Positions 40,209 to 51,500 of a stretch of DNA of 64,000 nt are shown piece by piece; the stretch's first letter is position 1; every line of letters starts with the position of its first letter. The notes under the pieces were generated by a model. The model was given only the letters and a program-made list of their open reading frames with translations, was not told where the DNA came from and searched no databases. Position numbers and translations under genes: made by a program. The stretch lies in the NCBI GenBank assembly GCA_946811695.1, contig OX328125.1, positions 105,364,876-105,428,875 on the forward strand, read 5' to 3'. This DNA is from Gonocerus acuteangulatus (Eukaryota; Arthropoda; Insecta; Hemiptera; Coreidae).

Positions 40209-40806
40209 AGTTTATAATTAATTTTTTGGCATCTTCTGTTGTGCGTATATTGCTGTGTTAATCGTTGGATACAATGTGAGTTTCTTGCGTTTTGAGTAGT
40301 CTTAGAAGTTTTATTGTAGTCTCTCATTCTTAGCTGCAAAGGTCTATCCAAAATTATCTTGGTGGGCTGGAATCCATTTTTATTTAACATTTATTTTGTA
40401 ATGAAAGGTTTTGATGAGTTCCCCTAAACTTATTTTAGGTAATAAGTCGTGGTTGACAAAGTTTTCATCTCTGTACAATGTAACAACTGACCATGTAGGT
40501 TATGGATAACGCATCAGCAAGAAACAAGGAAAAGCTAAGCAGTCCTTGGCAAGTAAAGCTATTTATTCTAAACGACCATGATATCCTTGAACTCTACAAG
40601 AGCTCTACACGGATTCCTGTCCGACAAGCAGCTGAGGTGAGATTGCGAATCGTACAATAGCACCCTCAGAGCTGGGGATAAACACCAGTCAGCAGGCGAG
40701 GCCTCTTCTCCAGACTACCGGTGTGTGTCCGTTCTTTTGACTTAAAGGTCAATACAGGGATCAGAATGACTTGACATTACAATGTCAATGTAATACTTTC
40801 CATTTA
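40209..40806. other. no gene called
   Basis: The minus strand near 40370 reads KWIPAHQ in one frame, faintly like a LINE RNase H block, but stops surround it and the support is too weak to call. The rest holds nothing I recognise. Confidence 0.3.
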
Positions 40807-41000
40807 AGGGGTCACCTACACTGGTCCCGACCCGACCCGATCCGTTCCAATCCCATGGCCACCGATTCTCGGCCGTTCAAACTTGTATGTTTCTAGACCG
40901 ATTTCGGACCGACGACGCAAAAGGTCTACAGCCTCTACATCTTTACCGATTTCAATGCATTTTTTTTTTTTTTTTTTAAATGAAAGCAAATAAAATTTAG
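40807..41000. mobile_element. one end of the GATCCGATC TIR element
   Basis: GTCACCTACACTGGTCCCGA, CCCGATCCGTTCCAATCC and GACCGATTTCGGACCGACG match the left half of 19575-20225 to about position 19880. The right terminus is not found in the following 300 bp, so the copy is truncated. Confidence 0.65.
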
Positions 41001-41401
41001 AATAACTTTCTGAATTCAAATTAAATAAATGTGAAAAACTTGAATAGAGAATTATATTTGTACAAATACCTAATTTGTAACCTGATTTCTTATAAAAATG
41101 CTCCTAACTTGGTATGAGAAACATTTTTCTCCTAATGGGAGGCGAAATGAAAAGATTAATATAAATCCATTAAAAGCCTAATACCCCTGAAAGCTTTCTA
41201 GAGATTGTAATTTCTACAAGGCGAGTCTCGAGGATAGATAGGACGTGACCGGTTTTATCTCTCAACAGGAGCAAACATCCTAGGACAGATTTCGGTTGTG
41301 AAAGTACTGATAAAAATCTAAGGGACATTTTAGGCACATAATAATTTTTTTTAATATAAAATAGGCAGAAGGCCAATTTATAAATGTTTATGCTTATATA
41401 C

Positions 41402-41406
<5 letters not shown>

Positions 41407-41448
<42 letters not shown>
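41407..41448. repeat. (TA)n microsatellite
   Basis: TA tract of about 42 bp immediately before a SINE head. Confidence 0.9.
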
Positions 41449-41451
<3 letters not shown>

Positions 41452-41600
41452 CGTGGTTAGCTCAGTGGTAGAGCACCCAACTAATATGCTGAAGGACCTG
41501 AGTTCAAAGCGCACTAAAGATTTTGTCATCCTTCGAGTTGGATTCGGGATCCCCGACCGTCCCTAGGCCCACCTATATGGGTAAATATAGATATGTTTGT
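41449..41600 (+). repeat. tRNA-derived SINE (family 2)
   Basis: GGCGTGGTTAGCTCAGTGG with TAGAGCACCC (box A), CTAATATGCTGAAGGACC and GAGTTCAAAGC (box B) form a tRNA-like head. A body follows with GAGTTGGATTCGGGATCCC. The head matches 5365-5445. The anticodon stem does not pair, so it is not a tRNA gene. Confidence 0.75.
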
Positions 41601-42130
41601 TAGAATTAATTGTTATTAGAATTCATTATTGTTTGAATTAATTATAATTTTTTTGTGGGAGGCATTCAAATATTTTAATTTTTGCGACACACATTACGCT
41701 CTAATCTATGAGAGAAGTCCTAGCCCGCGACATTCCTATGATTGATTGCAACGAGTGAGGTTCTAGACGGCCGCTGTGCACATGTGCCGAGTGCTCCCGA
41801 CAGAGTATATTCGGTGTGCCTGATATCGATAATCCGCTTCCCTTGGCAATACGAAGTTGTTCCTCGGTGCAGTTTTATGCCCGGTTCCAGCTTTTATTCT
41901 GCAGGCTGCCCCCTCGGCGAATGGTGAGATTTTCCCATAATTCCCTCAATCCTCTCCTTCCACCTTTCTTCTCGCCCTTCAATGTCGTGTTCCCGGGGAT
42001 GAATGTCCTAAAGGTAAGGTTGATTTTCCTATTTACTACATAAATTGGATGTATCCATATTATTTTCTCGCCCTCCGCTCACCAGTGCATCACATCTTTT
42101 TTTTTTTTTTTTTTGCCATTTCTTTAGCCT
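41601..42130. other. apparently single-copy region, no gene seen
   Basis: At 41690-42030 the sequence is balanced in composition, unrelated to the window's repeats, and carries words such as TGATTGATTGCAACGAG and GTGCACATGTGC. Open frames on the plus strand (41742-42043) show no domain. It may be a non-repetitive, possibly regulatory island. Confidence 0.3.
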
Positions 42131-42133
42131 ACA

Positions 42134-42949
<816 letters not shown>

Positions 42950-43381
42950 TAGTTCTTAAGGAACAGGATAGTACAAAAACGGGATAGTTCTTAAGAAACG
43001 GGATAGTACAAAAACGGGATAGTTCTTAAGAAACGGGATAGTACAAAAACGGGATAGTTCTTAAGAAACGGGATAGTACAAAAACGGGATAGTTCTTAAG
43101 AAACGGGATAGTACAAAAACGGGATAGTACAAAAACGGGATAGTTCTTAAGAAACGGGATAGTACAAAAACGGGATAGTTCTTAAGAAACGGGATAGTAC
43201 AAAAACGGGATAGTTCATAAGAAACGGGATAGTACAAAAACGGGATAGTTCTTAAGAAACGGGATAGTACAAAAACGGGATAGTTCTTAAGAAACGGGAT
43301 AGTACAAAAACGGGATAGTTCATAAGAAACGGGATAGTACAAAAACGGGATAGTTCTTAAGAAACGGGATAGTACAAAAAA
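42950..43381. repeat. 35-bp minisatellite, about 12 units
   Basis: The unit is GGGATAGTTCTTAAGAAAC plus GGGATAGTACAAAAAC (35 bp), itself two related half-units. About twelve near-identical copies follow one another, with one place near 43116-43135 where a half-unit is duplicated. TTCTTAAGAA is a palindrome. The long minus-strand open frame across it (RFLRTIPFLYYPVSYELS repeats) is a by-product. Confidence 0.95.
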
Positions 43382-43613
43382 CGCTAAAGCCATTTTCATG
43401 TAGATCCCTAGTTATATGGCCAGACTTACAGCTACAAGTATTTTATAAGCTCTAGTAAAAGCCATATAAAGAAGACATGGAAGCGTTTACTAGAAAATTT
43501 TACAATGAAAGTAGTCAAAACAACATTTTCGAATCTTCGGGATCTCTATTCTTCATCGAAATTTAGGATTGAATTTGTGTTAAAGGAAATTTCTTAGGAT
43601 AACGAATAATCAC

Positions 43614-43898
43614 CATGGGCGTATATAAGGGGGGCTGAGGGGGCAGCAGCCCCTCCTCCCCCCTCCGGAAATTTTGATTTGATGGTAAAAATGTATCGTA
43701 AAACCCTTAAAAATAAATTAAATAAGCTCACTTAGTTCATAAAAAATATTTTATTTTACTTGTAATAGCGTTTTAGTTGCCTAAAACTATTTCAAGTTCT
43801 AAATTTTTAGTATTCCATACTCCGGGAATGGTCGCAGCTCGGCCCCCTCCCGAAATTTTCCCAGCCCCTCCCGAAATTATTTTCTATATACGCCCATG
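43614..43898. mobile_element. hAT-type MITE, CATGGGCG family, copy 3
   Basis: Perfect 8-bp target duplication ATAATCAC at 43606-43613 and 43899-43906. Termini are CATGGGCGTATATAAGG and TATATACGCCCATG. The interior has no coding capacity. The perfect duplication and clean termini mark it as a fairly recent insertion. Confidence 0.9.
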
Positions 43899-44030
43899 AT
43901 AATCACCCTCTACTTACCGTGATTTCTTTGCCGTTTTAGAAGTATAAATAAAAATTATAAGAAAACTCCAAGACTATTATGGTTTAGTATCCACATTATG
44001 GACCGGAAACTCATTGTGACTGTGAGTGTA

Positions 44031-44260
44031 TTTTTTTTTTTTTTTTTTTTTTTTTGTTCTGTTTAACGGCGTATCAACATTTGGGCTATTAACGCCGGGC
44101 TGTCTACAGATTGTCATTCTTTTATAATGCCAACAGCACGTGGTCGGTCTCTTATTCAGGTACTGGCCACGCCCGACGTTACTTAATTACCTGGGCACCC
44201 TTACTTGGGTGCTTGCTTAACCGGGAACCGGTGCATTCAGCGTGGCTACGGCCGTTGGCG
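44031..44260 (-). repeat. 5S rRNA-derived SINE
   Basis: On the minus strand: CGCCAACGGCCGTAGCCACG, CTGAATGCACCGGTTCCCGG, TTAAG, then a 5S-internal insertion, GTAACGTCGGGCGTGGCCAG and TACCTGAATAAGAGACCGAC, followed by the body CAGCCCGGCGTTAATAGCC, GTTGATACGCCGTTAAAC and an A-tail (poly-T 44031-44055). This is the architecture of SINE3 elements, whose promoter comes from 5S rRNA. An imperfect inverted insertion (CACCCAAGTAAGGGTGC) interrupts the 5S part. Confidence 0.85.
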
Positions 44261-44388
44261 AAATAAATCCCATTATTACTAGATTTTAACGTTCGGTCTT
44301 GAACATGTATTCGAACTATATGTGTAAAGGCTTGGTTGGCCTAATCCAACCCACGAAATGATTAATGATATATATTTTTTTTATTCGT

Positions 44389-44590
44389 GTTTTTTTTTTT
44401 AATGTTTAGAACATTAGCGCCGGGCTATCTATGGGTTGCCACCACCCTTCCTAAACACCCATGTTGGATTAGGTAAGTGTTTCGACGGGCCTTAAATTGA
44501 AAAAAAAATCAACCTCCTGCAGGAGGGACTCCAACCCGCATTCCCCACATGAAAATCAAAGGCGTTAGCCACAAGTCCACATGGGGAAAC
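44389..44590 (-). repeat. tRNA-derived SINE (family 3) with the 5S-SINE tail
   Basis: On the minus strand: CATGTGGACTTGTGGCTAAC, GCC (box A), TTTTCATG, GGGTTGGAGTCCC (box B), a body with CTAATCCAACATGGGTG, then GGTGGCAACCCATAGATAGC, CCGGCGCTAATG and an A-tail. The tail is the same as in the 5S-derived SINE 130 bp away and in the truncated copy at 11407. Confidence 0.75.
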
Positions 44591-45367
44591 TTGTATTAAA
44601 TCTTCAATTTTTTATTTCTCAGACCGAAGTAGGATACATACTACACCGGTTGAACAACTTCATCCTAGACTTGTAAGGACCATCATCCTTGGTATGTTGT
44701 GAATCGAAGGAATGGAAAAGGACCAAGGATAAAGGAAGTCCCCCTGAATTGGAGTCCATTTCCTCCTGGTCCTTCCAGTGCATTTCCTGTTAGGATAGAG
44801 GGTCCCTGTTTTCCAGCCCGCTGCTCACTGGGAAAAACCTCTCCTCAGAGGGAAAACCTTTCTTTGCAGCTCAATTGTATCGTGCTTCCACTCTATCTAC
44901 GGGTAGAAAACCAGCTTACAATGGGTACTCCATGACGCCATCCCATGGTGTCGAATAGAAATATCTATTTCGGAACCCGAACGCGAATATACCGGCTGTT
45001 TAAATTTGTCTATATATATTTGTCGTTTGCATTCTACCATTCAAAGAAGTGTTCCGATTTTAATGAAATTTTACAGTAGAGTACTTTGATTCTAAAATGA
45101 GTTGCTAGTAGTTAGCCGTGAGGATGATAGCAAGACATGTAATAGTAGGGTTTCGGGTAAGAAAGACAGGCTGCCTTTCGGAAAAATGTAGAATTTAGCA
45201 GCCTTATTCAGTAATATATGCCGAGGGGATGGTTAATGGTCACCCATCCGATATCTTAGGTTTTCCTCCACCCCTTCGAAATATATTGATGAAGAAAAGT
45301 GCCAAAAAAGCATGCCGAAACTACCAAATTATAGACTATTCCCCCGAAATTCTGACTGTTTTTCACA
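44591..45367. other. unassigned, no gene called
   Basis: The plus-strand open stretch at 44699-44935 (78 codons) lies in balanced-composition DNA but shows no motif. The part 44960-45180 loosely resembles the GTTCCGATTTTAATGAAATT type of invertebrate interspersed repeat. I see nothing firm. Confidence 0.3.
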
Positions 45368-45983
45368 CGCACCTACATTGGTCCCGACTCGATCCGATCC
45401 AACGACTACCGATTCCCAGGAGTTCAAACTTGTTTGTTTCTAAACCGACATCGGACGATCGATTCAAAGTGGCACCAAACGACATATTGTGTTGTAAAAA
45501 AAAAAAAAAAAAACCTAATTCAATGTTTTTTTTTTTTAATGAAAGCTTATAAAATTTAGTTTCCCTTCTTTATTAAATGACATGGAAATATGCTTATAAC
45601 CTCCAAATGTTCATAACCTTCTAGCTACTTTTCTTATAAATTATTTTAAAATATGATAGTGCTTCTCTTATTGTAGTGTAACGGTTAAAAATTAGCTCTT
45701 ACAATAAGATTTTTTTTTTCGGGACTGATAGACTTCCGGAAGATTGATTGGCCTCTCAACTCTTCCTTTATGCCTTCAACAAGGTGACCAAAAAGGTTTA
45801 AATGCTTCTAATGTGGGATTTCTTAAATGAATCACTCATTTTCAGTCCAATGCGAGTTCATTACTGACGAGCTGTGACTAGATCCGATCGGATCGGGTCG
45901 GGACCAATGTAGGCCGTTATCGGTCAACCGATATCGGGTCGGGGCGGATCGGGAGAAATACGGGTCCAATGCAGCTGTAACCT
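45368..45983. mobile_element. GATCCGATC TIR element, second full copy
   Basis: The left end GCACCTACATTGGTCCCGAC and right end GGGAGAAATACGGGTCCAAT, GCAGCTG are inverted and match 19575-20225. Internal landmarks (TAACCTTCTAGCTACTTTTC, ATGCGAGTTCATTACTGACG) are shared in order. No target duplication was recognised, suggesting an older insertion. Confidence 0.75.
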
Positions 45984-46533
45984 TAGCCGGAAAACGACTA
46001 TTCTTTGACTTCTTTGCTTCTAAAGATATTGTTCGTTTTACCTTTCGAAAAGCAAAATATTCAACTGAAATAAACATATTCCAAGCGCAATATTTCAATG
46101 GATTAAAACGAAAACCTAGTCCGAGTGAAACATTATAATCAGGAAGGCCAAATAAGGTAGTAAAACCAACAGTAACTTAGGACCAAATCGAATTAATAGA
46201 GACAGGTGTACTCTCAGTAAGGTACACAGGTAAAGTCTCTCTTATTATCATATTCATGGTCTCAGCATTTACATAAGCCCCATAAATTACCATAGCAGGA
46301 GGGGGCGCCCTCAAAATTTACTGTTTGATGTCAAAAGAATAAAATAGAAACGGACCATAATATTATTCCAAAATTTAATAAGGGACATGGTTACTTTTAA
46401 ATTTGTCCCATATTACTGCACAAATGTTTTCAATGGCTACATAATTTATTTACATTCATTAAAAAATAAATAATATTTAAATATATATTTATAATTATAG
46501 AGCTGGCCAGGTTTTTCTTATAGTCTTTATATT
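45984..46533. other. AT-rich spacer, no gene seen
   Basis: No supported feature in this stretch. Confidence 0.4.
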
Positions 46534-47173
46534 CAGGGGCCGAAAATAACTTTTATTTTTGAAAAGTATTTTTTAAACTCTTAATTTTATTTTCATTTAA
46601 AATAAGTGAAAGTTCAAAAATAACTTTTTGGGTTTAAACTTTTTTTAAAAATAAAAGTTTTAAAGCAATTGTTATTAAAATACTTAATAGGAAAAATTAC
46701 TACTATTTATTTTATATCAACAAATATATTTCAGTAAATAAACAAAAAATATATTTTTATACAAAGAACATTTAAATTATATTGAAGAATTAGTTCAATT
46801 TCTATAATAATTTATCCTGTCAGTTTGTTGAATTTAGATTATATCTATAATGATTTAATATATACTTTAGGGTTGAAAAGGCTCTTTCAACACTTACTTG
46901 AGTGGCTGGGCTGGGGGTGTAGGATAAGTCCTAGTTAATATAGATATGGAAGTGTGTAATTTCTTTCTTGTCAGTATTCCAGGTATTGTAAGCCAACCAA
47001 ACCCTAAAATTCTTGATTAAAATATTGAAAACCTTTATTTCACTTCATTTTAGGAGTCTCTAAATAACTTTTACTCTTAAAACTTTTAAATAAAAGGTTG
47101 TTTTAACTTATAAAAGTTTTTTTTTTACAGTTAAATTTTAAGTTTTTCGATAAAGAAACTGTTTCGATCCCTG
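46534..47173 (-). mobile_element. internally deleted hAT transposon, perfect 8-bp target duplication
   Basis: TTTATATT flanks both ends (46526-46533 and 47174-47181). Termini are CAGGGGCCGAAA and, inverted on the right, CAGGGATCGAAA, the CAGGG start typical of hAT elements. The element is 640 bp long, far shorter than an autonomous hAT, and carries a remnant of transposase on the minus strand. Poly-A/T-rich flanking stretches inside the ends (AAAAGTTTT words) are partly inverted. Confidence 0.9.
46800..46928 (-). pseudogene. hAT transposase C-terminal dimerisation domain remnant
   Basis: The minus frame from about 46925 reads DLSYTPSPATQVSVERAFST, LKYILNHYRYNL, NSTN, a stop, QDKLL and another stop. 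SVERAFSxLKxIxxxxRxxL is the hallmark of the C-terminal hATC dimerisation domain. Two in-frame stops and the missing catalytic domain show it is dead. Its position inside a bounded hAT element confirms the class of the termini. Confidence 0.85.
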
Positions 47174-47305
47174 TTTATATTAGATGTTCTCGTAAATATT
47201 TGATTATATTTTTTTTTTTTTATTTTGATCAGCGAGTTTTAACAAATATAATAAAACACAACTTTTTTTTTTTTACTACTCTCATTATCTTTCAGAATAA
47301 AATTT

Positions 47306-47353
47306 TAATTAGTTTATTTATGGTAATTTTACCATTACCATAAATCAACTAAT
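47306..47353. repeat. 48-bp palindrome
   Basis: AATTAGTTTATTTATGGTAA is followed after 8 bases by its inverse with one mismatch. No neighbouring gene explains it as a terminator. It may be an AT-rich hairpin remnant. Confidence 0.7.
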
Positions 47354-48211
47354 TACATTTATTAGATATAACAGTCCGTCAAAATGACAACCAGACATTT
47401 AAAAAATGATGAAATATATAACAATAAATTAAATAAAATTCAGCCAGGGTACAAATTGCCTAATCGGCTGTAATAAAAACACGGTTCGCGGATCAAAGGG
47501 GATTTCATTAATGTGTTTTTGGACTAAATATTTTTTTAATCAAGAAAATCGACAGCTTTGGAATTAAAATAAATAAATTTTAATTTATTTAATTTCTCCG
47601 ACACTCTTCCTGTTCTTAATATGTCGGTCAAGTGCAGCTTATCTCAACTCTTAGCACTTGAAGTTGAGTAGCTTGGTCAAGGAAATATCAAATTATATTC
47701 CAAAAAATTAAAAATCAAACATTTATTGTTCGTAACTTTGGCGATTCACACTTAAGTCTTGTTAAATAATATGTAAAATATGAAAATATACAAATAAAGA
47801 AGTAATAGAAAAATTATTAACCTGCATAATAAAAGTAAATAATGTTCCAAAAAATGGAAAATTAATACAAATTTCATTCCTTGTTGTGTTAACAAAATTA
47901 TTCTGCAAGAATAATAAAATAGGGAGAAGACAGATCAATAAAAACAAATCAACAAGATACATATGTTTATTGGTTTATTAGTTTCACGCCGTGTAGACAA
48001 CTCTTTATGAGCCAAAGACATATTTTGTTTGCAGCTGGCCTGGAGAAAGGAATCTTCTAACGTCAGGTCTGAAGATAATAGGAATGTCATTATAATCAGC
48101 TGAAATGTCAGCTGTTTGAAAATTGATACATTCCGAAAATAAAAATCGAAAAAGTAGATCAGTTGGTTGAATTAAACAAAATATAATAGTCTATTGTTAA
48201 AATTATGTTTT
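47354..48211. other. AT-rich spacer, no gene seen
   Basis: No supported feature in this stretch. Confidence 0.4.
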
Positions 48212-49243
48212 ATCTATATATATAAAAATCACGTGTCTGTTTGTTTGTTCCTTATATAAATCTACACCATTTGACCGATTTTGACCAAACTTGGAATAAT
48301 GGTAGGTCTTGATACGAGAAATCTCCTAGGCTAGGTCAAAAAAATCTACCAGCTGTCTGTCTGTATGTTTGTCCCTTATACAAATCCACACCGATCGTCC
48401 AATTTTGACTAAACTCGGTACACATGTAGATCTTAATCTGGGGAGTGTCGTAGGCTAAGTCAAAAACGTCTACCAGCTATCTGTCTGTATGTTTGTCCCA
48501 TATACAAATCCACACCGTTCGTCCGATTTCGACTAAACTCGGTACACATGTAGATCTTAATCTGGAGAGTGCCGTAGACTAGGTCAAAAACGTCTACCAG
48601 CTGTCTGTCTGTATGTTTGTCCCTTATACAAATCCACACGGTTCGTCTGATTTTGACTAAACTCGTTACACATGTAGATCTTAATCTGGGGAGTGTCGTA
48701 GGCTAGGTCAAAAACGTCTTATAGCTGTCTGTCTGTATGTTTGTCCCTTATTCAAATCCACACCGTTCGTCCGATTTTGACTAAACTCGTAACACATGTA
48801 GATCTTAATCTGGGGAATGTCGTAGGCTAAGTCAAAAACGTCTACCAGCTGTCTGTCTGTATGTTTGTCCCTTATACAAATCCACACCGTTCGTCCGATT
48901 TTGACTAAACTCGGTACACATGTAGATCTTAATTTGGGGAGTGTCGTAGGCTAAGTCAAAAACGTCTACCAGCTGTCTGTCTGTATGTTTGTCCCTTATG
49001 CAAATCCACACTATAGACCAATTTTTACGAAACTTGGTATACATGTATGTCTTGATACGGGGGGTGTTATAGGTTAGGTCAAAGTCATCTAGGACTCACA
49101 GTTGGGAGGTCACGGGTTCATAACAGTTACAGATTCGTGTTATTGGACTTTAATAATACTTATTTGGTTTCTAATTTATTTAGGCTTTTCTATATGCAGA
49201 AAGTAGGTGTAGCATGGCGCGCCGGGTAACAGCTAGTCTATTA
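48212..49243 (+). mobile_element. repeat with 124-bp tandem units, copy B
   Basis: It starts TATATATATAAAAATCACGT and ends GCGCCGGGTAACAGCTAGTC. Between are about seven units exactly 124 bp apart: AGCT followed by an (A/G)TCTGTCTGTATG word occurs at 48351, 48475, 48599, 48723, 48847 and 48971. Units contain CACACCGTTCGTCCGATTTT, GACTAAACTCGGTACACATG and TAGATCTTAATCTGGGGAG. It is the expanded inverse of 29583-30135. No protein is encoded. Possibly Helitron-related or an RTE tail, not settled. Confidence 0.85.
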
Positions 49244-49319
49244 TATTAATGTATATATAGTTTAAATTTTCTTTCTATATGTTTGTTTATTACTTTTTAT
49301 TTATTTAGAGCATATTTTA
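49244..49319. other. short spacer
   Basis: AT-rich link between the tandem element and a Penelope remnant. Confidence 0.3.
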
Positions 49320-49550
49320 ATTTATTTTATGTACTATTAATTTGTCCATCTTATTTTTTATTATACTCCCTTGGCTGAAATAAAATATATCATTACATTT
49401 TATTGCATGATTCGCTAAATCAGTTTTCATCCACATTACTGATTTGATTTGATTATTTTCTTTTATAACCGCCATTTACCTTTGTTTTACATATTTTGTT
49501 GCATTTAGTACAGTTAAATTTTTATATTATACTTATTCTCTTAATCATTT
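49320..49550 (-). pseudogene. Penelope-type endonuclease remnant
   Basis: Minus-strand frames read KFNCTKCNKICKTKVNGGYK, then (shifted) ENNQIKS, MWMKTDLANHAIKCNDIFYF, SQGSI and KMDKLIVHKIN. The CTKCN pair in the position of the GIY-YIG zinc-binding cysteines and DLANHAIK...F.F match the Penelope endonuclease at 3034 (DCNSC, LAYHAIKYKHSFDF). Frameshifts and low similarity indicate an older, different PLE lineage. Confidence 0.5.
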
Positions 49551-49654
49551 ATTTTGTCCTAAATTTTAGAACAGCTGTTTTACTACTAAAAGCCCATAAA
49601 ATTTCTTTTAAATCTTTAAATACAGTTCTATTTTTATGAACTATAATGGTACCT

Positions 49655-49709
49655 ACTGTAATTTAATGCAAAGTATCGAATGTGAAAAGTGTTTGCTACC
49701 TTATAGATT

Positions 49710-49775
<66 letters not shown>

Positions 49776-49975
49776 CTTATGATATTTTTTAATTAGACTT
49801 AATGCATATTCGTTAGTTTGATTTTCTGTAATTGATAATTATTTTTCTTTAATTTTTGAGAGTTTGCCACGACGTACATCAGTCCTGCAGCAATCAGAAA
49901 AATTGAAAATGAAAAGTGTGTTTTTTCACATTCGATACTCTGCATTTGTATCGACGATATAATAACGCCCAATTT
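49655..49975. repeat. relative of the 26220 foldback, split by (TA)n
   Basis: AATGCAAAGTATCGAATGTG on the left and TTTTTTCACATTCGATACTC, TGCATTTGTATCGACGATAT on the right are inverted and match motifs of 26220-26760. A TA tract (49716-49771) occupies part of the interior. Confidence 0.65.
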
Positions 49976-50339
49976 TTAATTTAAGTGTCTTACTTTAAAA
50001 CGTAGTCTGTTAAAATTACTTGCGGTATCTTTTTTCTCATTTTTCGAATTTTATTTTCGGACTCGATCGATTTTCAAATGACTTGAGGTTATCTTTAGTC
50101 TTGACGTGTCCCTTGTAGCAAGTGGTTTCTTCGTAGTGAATATTAGTACTTTTAGCTCCTTTAGAGGCGTCCACTAGAAGTGAAACTTATAGTGCAATAA
50201 GATATCTGATTTATAGGTTCGTTTTCATTATTTTACCTTATGCCAACTATTGATTTGGTAATTTTTGTTAAGAAACATTAATTATTTTTTATTCAAAATA
50301 ACATTTCAAACTTTTTTTACCCCTAGATCCTAAATTACA

Positions 50340-50345
<6 letters not shown>
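49976..50345. other. spacer, no gene seen
   Basis: No supported feature in this stretch. Confidence 0.35.

Positions 50346-50393
<48 letters not shown>
50346..50393. repeat. (TA)n microsatellite
   Basis: Pure TA tract. The 126-codon minus-strand open frame that runs through it owes its length to the repeat. Confidence 0.9.
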
Positions 50394-50400
<7 letters not shown>

Positions 50401-50604
50401 TTATACTGATAAAAAATCCAAATAAGAAGGTAATCATTATGTTCAAATAAGATTCCAATGTGATGTAGGAGGAAACGAAATGTTACTGGCCTTAAGAAAA
50501 AATGACTAAACAAAATGACTACCGTGATTGTAGATAAACCACACAAGTACGTGTCTTCCTCCTTAGACAACCATAATGACCAATAGTCAACTAGCTGGGG
50601 GATT

Positions 50605-50830
50605 AGTTTGACGGAGCTAGTCACCGCATAACTAAGCACACTTCTCGGTAAGGTCTTTAAAATAACCACAATAAGAAATGATCTAAAAACATTATCCCAT
50701 ATAAAATCAAAATAAACATAAATAGTTTTAATTAATATTTGTAAACTAACCCCCCCCCCCCATTATTCATGTTAGCGAGTTCCCTAGGGAGGAAACACGC
50801 TTATGGTGTCGAAGCTATGGTGCAATCCTG
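50605..50830 (-). repeat. inverted relative of 51790-51895 and 52215-52330
   Basis: The AATATTTGTAAACTAACCCC, CCATTATTCATGTTAGC and CCCTAGGGAGGAAACACGC blocks are inverse or variant forms of ATAATGGGGGGG, TTACAAATATTAATTAAAAC, TATTTATGTTTA at 51835-51895 and of GGGAGGAAACGCGCTTA at 52295. Just upstream is GCATAACTAAGCAC, as in the 1.2-kb repeat head. Confidence 0.55.
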
Positions 50831-50885
50831 AAGTGCCGTTTATACTATGTATAGTATAAAGTGTAAAGTGCCGTTTATACTATGT

Positions 50886-51500
50886 ATAAAAATCACTTGT
50901 CCGTCTCTTTGTCCTTATTTCTGTTTGTTCCTTATACAAATCTACACCATTCGACCGATTTTGACTAATCTTGGCACACAGGTAGGTCTTGATATGGGAA
51001 ATCTCTTAGGCTAAGTCAAAATAATCAAATTTCAAAATTTGGTTAAAAAGTTTTGTTCAAGAAAATTCGCTATACTGAACCATTCAGATTCTGACGGCCA
51101 TTTAATCGACAGCCATTTTGAATAATGTCTCAAATTTATTTGTTGTCATTCTTGATAATTAGAACAACTCGAACTCATTGATGACTTTACATCATTATAT
51201 AATCATGTAATGCAGTTTATTTCAATTTTATATCAACAGTCACTGTCTAACTAAGGAGCGCTGGCCTTTCTTTGATAAGAGCTATCTACTCGCAGGCTGT
51301 GGTGCTGGCCTCTGTCGGCTATTTTATGAATTGCTGTGGTGCTGGCCTCTGCCGGCTGCATTATGAATTACTAGACAGATATAAACAAATTCACACCGTT
51401 TGACCGATTTTTACTTAACTGGGTATACAGGTAGATCTTGATACGGGGAGATTCGTAGGCAGAAAGAAGGAGTAGAATGGTACACTGGGTAACAGCTAGC
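50886..51500 (+). mobile_element. CTAGCTGTTACCC repeat family, copy C (few units)
   Basis: It starts AAAAATCACTTGTCCGTCTC and ends ACACTGGGTAACAGCTAGC. It has a single CACCATTCGACCGATTTTGA unit, then a distinct middle (GGAGCGCTGGCCTTTCTTTG, CGCAGGCTGTGGTGCTGGCC, duplicated CTGGCCTCTG). The same middle occurs at 52883-53488, so these two form a subfamily. Confidence 0.75.

Noticed and set aside
40190..40500. LINE RNase H fragment on the minus strand (KWIPAHQ)
   Set aside because: Only one short match with stops on both sides; could be chance.
41449..41525. Functional tRNA gene
   Set aside because: Box A and box B are present but acceptor and anticodon stems do not pair, and the same head is attached to repeat bodies elsewhere. 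The class-II-like heads at 35187 and 57952 were rejected for the same reason.
43061..43399. 112-codon minus-strand frame with repeated RFLRTIPFLYYPVSYEL
   Set aside because: It is the translation of the 35-bp minisatellite; no non-repetitive extension.
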